Assembly: GCA_905250025.1 (NCBI GenBank)
Contig: CAJNOJ010000191.1
Coordinates: forward strand, 140,915-204,914
Direction: 5' to 3'
Source of the DNA: Adineta ricciae
Taxonomy: Eukaryota; Rotifera; Eurotatoria; Adinetida; Adinetidae
DNA length: 64,000 bases
Below are positions 11,549-23,500 of this stretch, in pieces; position 1 is the stretch's first letter; each line of letters starts with the position of its first letter. The notes under the pieces were generated by a model. It ran no database searches. It was not told the origin of the DNA and was given only the letters and a program-made list of their open reading frames with translations. The position numbers and the translations under genes are program-made.

Positions 11549-14500
11549 CTCGTTATCTGATGAAGTATTTTAAATTCCATTAATGATAGAGAATGACATT
11601 TGATGCAAGATGTTCTTAGAGAATTCTGTTTTATCAAAATTGATATTTCTCTTTCCAAACTCGTTTTCTATTGAAATTCTCCGACATATGCTAGATAGCA
11701 GGTGATAAGTCATGTCTCAAACGTGATCGATGTTCTTTGCAACGAACAACAAAGGGAAAGTAGTCAATTTTCATTTGAATTCTGAAGCAAATAATTGTTC
11801 TACATACATCAACAATTAACATTCCGGTGAATGTTCGTCCGTAAACAGTTGGACAGAATGATAATTTCAGCAAAGTTCCATTCGCACTGGCTGGTAATAA
11901 ATCTCCACGTTCAGGTGTGATACTAAATGATCGATCACTGTTCGATGTTAAATACGCTTCGAAAGGAATCGGTGCACTAGTTTTAAAATGCAACACGATT
12001 GAAAATCGATGAAAGAAAGAAAGATACACATACTCTGTGGGACTGTATAGACGAAAACCAATCGTAGATATTCGGTTCAATCCAACAGCTTCTACTACTA
12101 TTTCATCATCAGGCGGAGCATCGCGTGTGACAAAACGGATGGGATATTTCAACTGGCCACCACTTCCAAGTGTCAACACAAGCACACAGTCCATTCTTGA
12201 AAAAACGAATCATGTGGAATATCACAATACAAATGAAAGGTCTTCATACGTGATTAATTTCGTCGGAGAATAAACAACATTGAATCGAACAATATTAGTT
12301 TTTTCGTTATCTCGTTTCAGTAGTTGAATACCAATGGAGTTTTGGATAAATGTTTGATTTGGACTATTTTCATTTACAATGGAATAATCTTCAATTGCTG
12401 TCGCATTTTTCTTCACTAAAAATAAACTTTCTTTCCTACACGAAACGAAACTATCGGAAATTCTTACTGTTAATCAGATATCGTTCGTCGAAACGAAATA
12501 AGTCTTGGTTTAATTCAAATTCAAGTTGTTCTTCAATTCGTTCGCCACATACACATTCAATTGTTTTCAATTCATTATTCGTTTCTCGTCGTTGCGCTAT
12601 CCAGTTAAATGCAACACCTTGTAATGGATAAGTCCACGAAAGTTCTGATGCATCCGCGCTTTAATCAATAGAAGGATGAAATTTGGAACACGAGAGGAAA
12701 GAAAAGAAGTTTTACTTGTCCGGCGACCATGTTTTGCCTGGTGATAATCGTCCAATGATACGTAATTGTGCTTCGTGTCGCGCTAACATTTCCGGACAGA
12801 AAGCAATCGGAATTGGGAATCGTTCACGTGGTCCCAATGTGATATTTTCTAGCGTATCAAGTACGACACGGAACGAATTACTTGTGCCTATAGAGAAGAA
12901 AAGATTAGTCAATGTCAAGTTAAATGAAATTGTTCTGTTACCTGTTGAAAGAGACAAATCACATCGGATGGTGTGGTTCGATGGATTTTGAAAACTGATA
13001 TTTGTAGTCGCACTGACTCCGATTTCGGTTTTTATAATCACTGGCGTCTGGAGTTTTTGAGGTTTTGTACCCACACCTTTAACGTTATAGGTCAATGTAC
13101 CAACCTAAAATAGAAAACCGTAGACACCAGTCAAAGAAAGCAGTTTTTCCATGATCATAATCAAAAAAGGAGATTTCTTTCGGAAGAATTAAACGATTTT
13201 CCCAACTAGGAGTAGCAGACAGCATAAGCAAGATAAAGCTTTGTTTTACTTGATCAATACTCGCAAAAGAGACTCGATTGGTTTGAATCTAATAGATGTG
13301 CACGGAGATCGAATCGAGTTTCTCGTTTCGGTATACTAACCTTATCGTTGCTAAATGAAATTATCGATTGATGTGGTTGTTGCTCGGTACCGCTGCCAAT
13401 GGACGAAGGATTAAAGATCACATTCACTTTAGTTTGACTCTTCGCTGGTATTGTTATCATATCTTGATCGGTGTTCAGTGAAAAGTTGTTATTATTCGAA
13501 GACATCGTTTGAAAAGTAATTTGCTCATCTAATGGGTTTTCAAGAGTTATTTCTTGAGTTGTATAACTGAAAATAAGGCCGTACAGGTGAATGGTCTACT
13601 ATCGAAAGATATTTACCCTCCGAGTGGCGCATTCATTGGTTGTAGATCAACTTTTCTTGGATTGGTACTTGTTAAATTTAAGTTGTACCAAAATTCGCCA
13701 ATCTCCTCATTGAAAAACACCAGACTAAAACAATTTCAAAGATATTTATGGGTTAAGATTATTCAAAAATTTCTCTTCGTTACGAATGATATAAATAATA
13801 ATAACTATGGTATCCTATATGCTCGATTACTCATTATTAAATTTTTTTTCTTTTGAAAAGGAGCGCAGAACGCATCCGACTAGAAAGTCAATTGCCATTC
13901 GGCATGTCTGAATACATGACGTTTATTAATAAATGATACATTTTCTAGGAGAGTTTCTCGCAGTATAACATTGCTTACCCTCCATTCCAACAACCGACAG
14001 TTTTAGGTTTGTAGATAAGTTCATAACGAGCTTCACCATTCGCATCAATCTCGATCGTGTCATTGCCCTGAAAAAAGAATGGAATTAATGTCTCATTATC
14101 GAAATTAATCGCTCACGGAAACATCAGGTAATGATTGAAATTCTGCTTCTAAACGTATTCGATGATCAAGCGGATTGCGTAATGGAACAATCAACGAGTT
14201 TGAACCCTACAGATAGCGAAACAACATGTTGTTTATATTCTGAACCAATACTAAATCGAACATACTAAGCAAGGTGCAGTTAAATCCACAGTTGATTGTG
14301 GATCAGGTGGTTCAACGTTAATATCAACAGTAAACCAGAGTGAATATTGAAAATCTGTAGGTTCATCAGGTTCTAATGCTGGAATTTCATCACCATCGGA
14401 ATCAACATCCCTATTGAAAAATCAGAATTTTCTTTAGCAGTTATCTCAAACATACTTAATTGGCCATGGTCCAGGTTGAAACACAACAACACCCTTGTAA

Positions 14501-17500
14501 TTGCCTCGTTTTGGTGAACATATTTGAAACTCATATCGCGCAGTTTTCTTTTGTGCAATACAAACATAGGGTGGTCCTTGCACGAACGGAAGATTGCATG
14601 TAACAAAGTATGCTGTTCGTTTCGCTCGTTTATTAGCTATCTCAATTGAATGTGTTGTTCTAAAACAGAATACCCATAAATATCTGTAGAGAAGTAAACA
14701 TTGTCAACTTACACTTTACCAACTTTACTTTCGATTTGTAAATGACCAACCTGTGAACACAAGACAAGACAATGAGATGAAGATAATATCGAGAGAAGCA
14801 ACGTACAGGTGGTCCACGATCTGCTTTGCCGCGCAGTTTATATGTTTGTTGAAAACCTAGATCGGTATTATCGATGATCATTTGTCCTTGGAATTTATCA
14901 TCTTCAATTTGAGGATTAAATGTCAGCGAATATTGATACACCGATTTAGCTTCGACACGAAATGCTTTGGGTCCGGAAAATGCTTTGTTACCTGATAAAG
15001 TGACAACCATATTCCAATCATCTTCAGTCGCGTTTGCCTAAATGAACAAAGTGTCAATAACACGATTACTTCAGAAGGAACTTCAGTTACAATGGGAATA
15101 TGTTGTTGTACAGGAGTAAATACGCTCGTTCTCATGTATAACGTCGCTGGTTGTTTTTCATTTTCACTCTGCGTCATACAATTAACTTCAATTTCGAACT
15201 CGCGCATGTCATCGCCGCATGATAAAATAATTCTTGTTGAATAAATGCCAGGTTTATCAGCTTGAAAACGAAACGGTAATTTGACTGTTAATTCTTCTAA
15301 TGGAAAGGGTAAAACACTTGGAACAACGAAATTTGTCGTTGTTGAGGTTGATTGAACTTTATATTCAGGTAGGCGTGAAAATGGATGTAAAGATTTCTTC
15401 GATGAATCAGGTAATTGATCAGTTAAACCAAGTAGAGTTTGCTTTTGTCGTTCGCGTTCTGACATGCCCTTTAATTAATTGACAAATAGAAGTGCTTGAT
15501 TTCTTTTTTGAAGGATTTTGTTTTCAAATACATACTTGCCATCGAACGGCAACCAAAGCATTATGTCGTTGAGTATTTTGAACAGGTACGTCCACGTCGA
15601 ATTGACACGGTACGCCGACAACTGCTCGGAATCGTACTTTGCCTGGCTTGGCTGAAAGAATAAATAGATGAAGTTCTTCTCCAAATATCAGATAAACATT
15701 CTTCGTACCTCCTTTCTTTTGATCGACCTTAATCGCCTTTTCACCTGACACGGGAAATAGTCTATAAAAAGAAAATAGACATGTTTGTGTATTCAGTATA
15801 TAAATATTTAATTGAACGTACTCAGGTTTCTTTGGAATTCCTTCAATAAGGAAAAGAAATTCTCCAATTGTTTCGTTCATGAAGACAAGCAATGCTTCAC
15901 GACGTTTGGTCGTCGTTGCTATGTACTGAACTTCATATTGGGTCGTTTCATGTGCTTTGAGTTCGATAGAATTTTGTTCGATAAAAAAACAATCATTTTC
16001 TTGACTGAAGAGTTTCTTGTTTTTCTTTAGATTACGAAATAATTCTTCAACTGTTTCTTTTTTGTTTCTATGAAGAATAACGTTGCGTATTTTGTCTGTG
16101 AAAGAGAAAAACGAAAGAATTTGACTTACTCTTCAGTTGGGACGGCCAATGGATTTTTCATTTCCTGGTCATTTTCTGATGAATTGACAATTGCTATTTG
16201 AAAAACGCCACCTTGATCAAATGGATTAGTGACATCGATCGTGGATTTCGCTATTTTGTAGATCGGCGCTTCGATACGATGTGTTTTCTAACGAAAGAAA
16301 GATGAATTTCATCAAATTATAGCAAAGGTCTTTTTAAATAATTCAATTCAACAACGATTAGACGTGTTACAACACAGAACAACAGTTATATTCCAAATGT
16401 ACACAGGCTCATTTTACCTTGGTTGCATAGACACACTATAGGAGAAGAAGAAGAAGAAGGAGAAATAGATTTAGAAGGCTACAAATCAATTGAATGACAT
16501 GCATAAAAGACATAAATATCGATAGGAAAAGGTAGATATCTTTTGTACACGGAATGTCTTACTTTCGCTGTAATTGTTTGTATTGAGCCTTGTAAACTAA
16601 AGACCAGAGGAGAGCCTGAATATGTGTTGGTTCGTTTGCTGTTTAATAAGAGAACAGCGTCCGTTGGTCGAAGACGTTTGTTTTTACATTGAAGATTGAC
16701 TAATAAGGAGGATTTACCAGGAATTGAGATGGTTGAACCTTTGACAAGTTGAAATTCATCAGCATCACGGCCGATGACACTCATGGTATAAATCAAAGGT
16801 TGGGGACTTGGATTACTTATTTTCACTTGTGATGTCGATGGTTCGTGTAGAATACCAGTAAATTGTATAGTGCCTCGTGAAAGATAATCAGGTAAACGTT
16901 CGTACAGATGACAAACAAGTAGACACATGCATATTGGATCAGCACGGGTGATATCTAATGCTTGAAGATCGTATTCGAAACCGAGTTGGAGTAAACACGA
17001 AACGAGGATCAGAGCGTTTTGTAAATACTGTTCACCGCTCTTGGGATGGACGTACATACGATGCAATTGAGACTCAATCTAAGAGCAAAATATTGAGATT
17101 GTTTTTTTTTTACTATAAAAGAATTCTACGTACTAAAAATGGACAATAAGCACCTAAAACAGTACCGAGAACGATACTATCAACAAGATCAATATCGAAA
17201 TTAACAATCCATCGTCCAGATGGCATATCAGCTATAATCAAAAGAAGAAAATAATCAAAACTATGTCTTATTCATTGATAAGAGAAGATTAGTTTCTAAT
17301 AGCAAGAGAAAGATTCAATTCGATCGAACTTACATTGATCACGATGTGTCCAGACTTGTTCGCGATAGTTCGAATAACAGTAGTTGAGCCATGTCAATAA
17401 AATTCGTTCACTAATGCCATAGATATTACTTGATGCTGGATCGGTATTGATATCTGGCATTGCTTTGTTCCGATCAGGTATACCTAATTGTTCATAAGAT

Positions 17501-20500
17501 TTCGGAGTTATACGACCGAGCACCAGACTCTATTAGATCGGACAAATGAATAGTTAGATTAAAATGCATGTAGAAATAAAAAATTACTTTTAAAATTTGC
17601 ATCAAAACATCGATCCATGTCTTTTTGGAAACAGTTTCAAAAACGTCATTGGATAAATGAATAGGTTGAGTGCGTTCTTGAGCAAATTCCCTGTCTTTCT
17701 GATCAGCTGGTGTGCCTGGTGATAGAGCAGTTTCGCGCATTTGTACATAGACTTTGTAGAGATCCGGTGGGAGAAGAAATTCCGGACGGATGTAAGCTGT
17801 ACATGAACCTTGTGTTCTATTAAATGACGAAAAATAAAGATGATCGATAGGATATACAAGAAGAATTTACTTTAAAAATAATAATAATAAACGATGCTGC
17901 CAGAGATACTGTTTAGTTGCTTCATCTTTCTTTTTCGGTGGGACAGAATTTTGTGGTATACCGGGTAAAGGATGTCCACTTAAATGTGTAATCATATCAT
18001 AGATAGTCTTTTGTTCTTCTTTAGCTGTTTGTTTCGCTCCAACAGTTTCAAATTGTCGTCGAAACAATCCACTAGAAATAAAAGCAACGAATCGATCCAA
18101 CGAATTTTCAAATAAATGGATTTACTTTCGGAACGATTGAGGAATCTTCACTGGATTAATATCTTTCGGCCAACCTTGATTGGCAAACCATCGTTCGAGT
18201 GTTATAATCAGCCATTGGAATGTTTTAGAATCGACATCCAACGATGGAACTGAAGTTGCATTTAATTCTTGTTGGAAATTATTGGTGCCATGAAATGTAT
18301 GCGATAAACTCGAACGAAGTCGATCGTAAGGTGTCTAAAATATTTTCCTTAAATGAATACGGTAATTCGAAATGAAAGGATGGTACCGGCGAACGTTCAT
18401 TTCGATTTTGTCCAGGTGTAGTTCCATCCAAAGATATTCCATCGGAAGTTTGATCTGTTTGGTCAAATGTTGCACTCGTACTTGTATTTGGTCGCGAATT
18501 CGAACTTGTAACTGCTCGTTTTTGTACTAACAATGGCTCTCCTAGAAGTATATAATTCCATTAATATTGATTGCATATCGAATTTTGCTCTCGCTTACCA
18601 CTGGAATTACTTTCATCCGATTTAATTCGACTCCCCTTCATAATTTGACCAGGCTGAACGACGATCTGATAATCATTTTCTGATTTCCACAGAAATGAAT
18701 AGCATGTAAATATTGAATTATCGGCAGTAACAAAAACTTCGTATTCAAAACTAAACATTCGAAAGAAAAAGAAACAAATGAGCGTTTGAAAGAGACGAAC
18801 GAACAAACGAACCAATTCTTTTCTTCATCGATAATCTTCACAACGATTTGTTCGGAAAATGGCTGATGACTATTGAAAGTTACTTTCATAACGAAATCTT
18901 GTGGTTTATCAACATTGATTATCGCAGGTTCAAGAAATGATGCACGAAATTGGTACGGAGCGTCAACTGGTTTTTCATTTGCTAATATGATCAATCGCGT
19001 ATTTCTTAACAAATGAGCATGAAAAGTGTTAATGACCAGAACTGATCATTTTGGATTCGAATTTACCTTTCAAAACCTTTTGGTCGTATACGAACTGTTC
19101 CCGCACATTCGATGTCCAATGGTACTGGCGGAAGAATTAAACGTTTAGGTTCAAAAATTAAACTTGGCACTAAAAATTCTCCGGTTAAATCGATATATGT
19201 ATAAGGAGTTTGCTGATTATGATTGACATAAAGTGGTATACGCGTTTTATATGTTCCAGGTTTACTCGGAGAGAAATTAACTTTGAATGAAAAGATTCCT
19301 TTCGGATCTATTTCACCTTCAGGTCCAATACTTGATGCTGAGCCGATAAATGCAGTTAACGATGAATGTACAACACGGAAAATGTCGTTCTCTAGAGTGA
19401 CATCATTACGTAGATCCAATTGCCAATGAATTCGCTTTTTGCTATTGTTCATTAATATGATTTCTTGACAATCTAGATAGGCACCTTGTTTCATAGCATT
19501 GAATTGAGTTGGATACATTTGAAAATATAAATCTTTTGTTGATAATTGGAGACAATCGGATAGGGCAGTGGCGTGAACTCGACGACGTATGGGAGGATGC
19601 GATGGTTGGAGAGATTGTCGTTCAGTTGCACTCAATTCACGTTGAGGATGTGAAGCAGATCGTGGTTTAGATGCTTGAGATAAACCTTCGACATTTAATA
19701 GTGGTGGACAAGTGCGAATGGGCAGAAAAAATTCATAAAATGCAATCTTTTAGCAAAAGAGAAACAAATTAGGAGAAGTTTTTTGTTATGAGAGAAGAAA
19801 ACAAACTTCGGATGGAATGAGAATCAATTCTGCTTTGATAGATTCATTTGGTTGAACTGTTATACTATAGATCTGACCATTTTTAGTGCAACATTCTTCG
19901 TTACCTATTGACAACGTGACATTAGAAAGATTTTGGTAAGATATTTATTGAAATTTACCGATTGGTGGGTGTGTATCGATACTGAAATCTGGATATTTCG
20001 ATAGATTGATTTCCACGATACCTTTTACGCTGCCCTATGTACAAAAACAAACGTTAACTTTCTCGTTCATTTCATTCGTAGAATATTTCTTCATGATAAA
20101 ACTAAAACACTTTCTTCTACACTGATCGATCTTATTTTCGATATGAATTATTCGCAAAAAAAAACAATCGAGTTTCGTGTGAGTTTTCTTAATTCATTTT
20201 ATTTAATGAAAATAAAAGATTTAACCAATCACCACCAACCACCGTTGCATGGAAGACAGCTGCAAGTGTCACAGCCGCGTGTATCAAGTTGGCTACCACA
20301 GTTGCATGGTGCGAAACATAACATTGGCATACAGAGTGGGTTGGGAAACTTGATTGGAAAAGAAATAGCACGGCGTTGTTCTTCAACTGGAGCAGCAGGT
20401 TTGGCGGAAACCAAAAATGTTGCACAGAGAAGAAAAGAGACGAGAATGGCGATGATTTGAGTACGCATTGTTAGTGGAATTTCGTCAGAAAACGAATGAT

Positions 20501-23500
20501 GTTTTCAAAGTACAAATTCGGTATTTATTGTGCTTTCGCGATATACCAGATGGCAATTTTCTCCGACTTATCTACACCTACTTGTGTTCTTGTTATTCGA
20601 ATAAACGAGAAAAACAAGTATCAAAAGTGATAATCATATGAATCAGATTCCATTCTACGGTTCTAAGCAGATCATACGGTACTAATAAAAATTAAATTAA
20701 GATGAGTATAAACTAAGAACTTCTTATACTCATTCATAGAGACACCGAGAAATCTTTGCTTTCAGTTAGATTAAATGAATAAGCTTTTCTATAAATAATC
20801 TCCTCATTTCTTATCGTAGATCAATGTTGACTGATGCGTAGAAGCAAATTATGTCATCAAAATAGAATAATTGCATCCCGAGTTCGGCAAGGGCAAATAG
20901 TTGATTTTCCTCTCGTTATAATTTTTTCTCTCAGCGATCTAACCTATCATCAGATGTCGACATGTTAACAGTTAATTTTCTTTCAATCTTGAATATAAAT
21001 ACTCGTCTTGTTTTCCTTCACAACATTCATTATTTACAAACATGCAAGCGATGCGTTTCTTAACTTGTCTTATTCTTTTTACCCTTCTGTTAACTTCTGT
21101 TCTCTCAGAAATCGATCTCAACGGGGATCTACAAGTCGAGAATGGAAATCATGACGTTTCAAAACGAAGTATTTTCGGTCACAAACATCATCATCATCAC
21201 AATCAAGATCCATCGATATCTGGACGATGCGTTCGGTGCAAATTTAGTCTGGTACGTTGCTGCGCGCCAAACATCTGTGTTAAACGACGTTTTCGAACGG
21301 ATAAGTGTCTTCGTGTTAAATATTAAAAACTTAATCTCAGTCTTTTTCTTCTCTTCAATGAAATTCGATCTGTTTGCTGTGTTTTATGCATTGAATTAAA
21401 TAAAATGAAAACATAACGCCCAGTCGATATATTTTCGCATACCTTATTTTCAATGTGGAATTGCTTCGAGGCTTTCATCAAGATCGGTACTCCGCTGAAA
21501 TTGAATTCTCCTTCGGGAATAGTGATATCAGGCTCGATGACTTCGCCTGTCATACGAATTTCTTGTTCACGTTGTCCGAGAACTTTCAAGCCGAATTTAA
21601 TATCAAATTTGATTAATTCGATTGGCGTTACTTCTATAGTAACGCTTGATTGTGAACCAGCGGTGACGAGACCACTCGGTGGATTGATTACGACTCCAGG
21701 ACATGGATTTGGTTCGACAATCTTCGAGGAAAAACAATAATCTTTGGAATAAAAACAGAAATGGTCTTACTTCGTAAAATAGATGATTCGATCCTTCGTT
21801 AATAATTGTAAATGTTTGTTTCGATGTCATATTGATTGGAATGGTACCGAAGTTAACTCGTTTTTCCGGAATTCGAAATTTACCCTTTCCAATCTGCGCT
21901 ATACACTGGAGTGACAATGTCGTTTCGTTGTTTCCTTTCGCTGATTGATTATAACCAGAAATTTTTCGTGAATCGTTCGTTGATGAAACGTGTAAAGTAA
22001 AAAAGTTCTCCAATGGTGCCTGCGTACTACCATACCAAACAACTTCGCAATCGATCGTTTGATAAGGCTCAATGACTCCTATAAGAACCGAATGGTTTCT
22101 TATCGTAAGGGTGAGAAAAGAATGTCTACCTGTGGCTGGTCTAATCGAAAATGCTGTGCCTTTAGGCCCTATAACTGGTTCCCAACGAAATTCTGCTGGT
22201 GCATTCAATGGGTTGTACAGATTGACGACTCGACGGAAGGAATCCTCGGCTAAAAGATGGGGCAATGATTTGATAACAAGTTTTTCTGTTGATAATTGAA
22301 CCGTTGGTAAACGAACATCAGCAATAATTTTGACATAATGTCGATAGAAATTGTTGATTACGTACGAAAGCGAGCGTTGATAAAGGCCGATTTGTGATGG
22401 CTCGAATGTTATTGGAAATTGAACGTGAGATTTACCCGGAATGACTTGACATAGTGGTGAGGTCATTTTCAAAGCAGCCGAATCGACCTAAATATTCGTT
22501 GAAGTCACATTTCTTTCGTTGTGAAAGTTTTACTTCGATTTGAACGACAATAAACTGATCGAGATTGTTCAAAACTGATAGAAACTTCGTGACTGGTGCA
22601 TTGACACAGACTTCCCCAAAATCTAACTCTGCCGGTCCTGAAAACAAGAACTTACAAGCTTGGAAAAAGAAGAAAATCATCTTTAATTACCAACGACGAC
22701 TTTGAAAAGTTGACTTGGCGATAAATGCACGGCACATTCTTTTTTTTCTTTGAAAGTTGTCGGAACAGAATTAAGACCTTCTTTAACTGGTTTATGCAAC
22801 AATGTTTGCTCTTGTTCAGCTAATTCCGATGTCGTCGGCACACGAAATTTCCAATTAGGATACGACGGAACTGGAAAAGAAGAAAAAAAAACTGATGCAA
22901 AAATCTGCTTACATCCGTATCCTTTTTCCTTTTATTCTTCTTTTTTTCCTTCTTTGCAGAAAAAATCGCGCATATCTTCTTTGACGCGTTTTTCTGCTTC
23001 TTATTTATTCTTACGGGCAGAAAAAAAAATCTTCTAATAAGATAATATTCATCAGTTTCTGACGTTTTTAATAAAAAAAACAAATGGAGAAAAGACGAGT
23101 AAGAAAATCAGTGAAGCTTTCATTATAATAAGTGATGGTGAAAGGGAATTTATGATTCATCTATATGGAAAATAGATTCTTTCACTAGATGTTTCGCTCT
23201 ATATGTTACTTGATTGAACATGAAATCGTGTAAACCGAAAAAGACTATATTTGAATGATACTCTGCTACACCGGAATCTTTTGGTGTGTTTGTTGGAACG
23301 TAAATAACAATGTGAATGCTTTCAATGTTATTTACCTGCTGCTTTGCTGACATTTTTCTCTACTTCAGCTAGAGCGATCCGAGGCGATTCTAAATCATTG
23401 CCGGGTTTCATTCCAAGATCAGTGTTATTGTCATATTTCTGTAATTCTCTAGAAGAAGAATGCGTTTATCTTGAGAAGGTAAACTCTTCGAATGATGTTA

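Noticed and set aside
21042-21326. Calling the six-cysteine peptide a venom toxin
   Set aside because: The cysteine order is shared by antimicrobial, inhibitory and venom peptides; nothing here shows a venom role, so only the structural description is kept.
20035-21442. CFAP47 being two separate genes divided by the peptide genes
   Set aside because: The flanking exons have a matching donor (GTATGC) and acceptor (ACATAG), keep phase, and both sides carry the same kind of Ig-like repeats, so one gene with a long intron is simpler.
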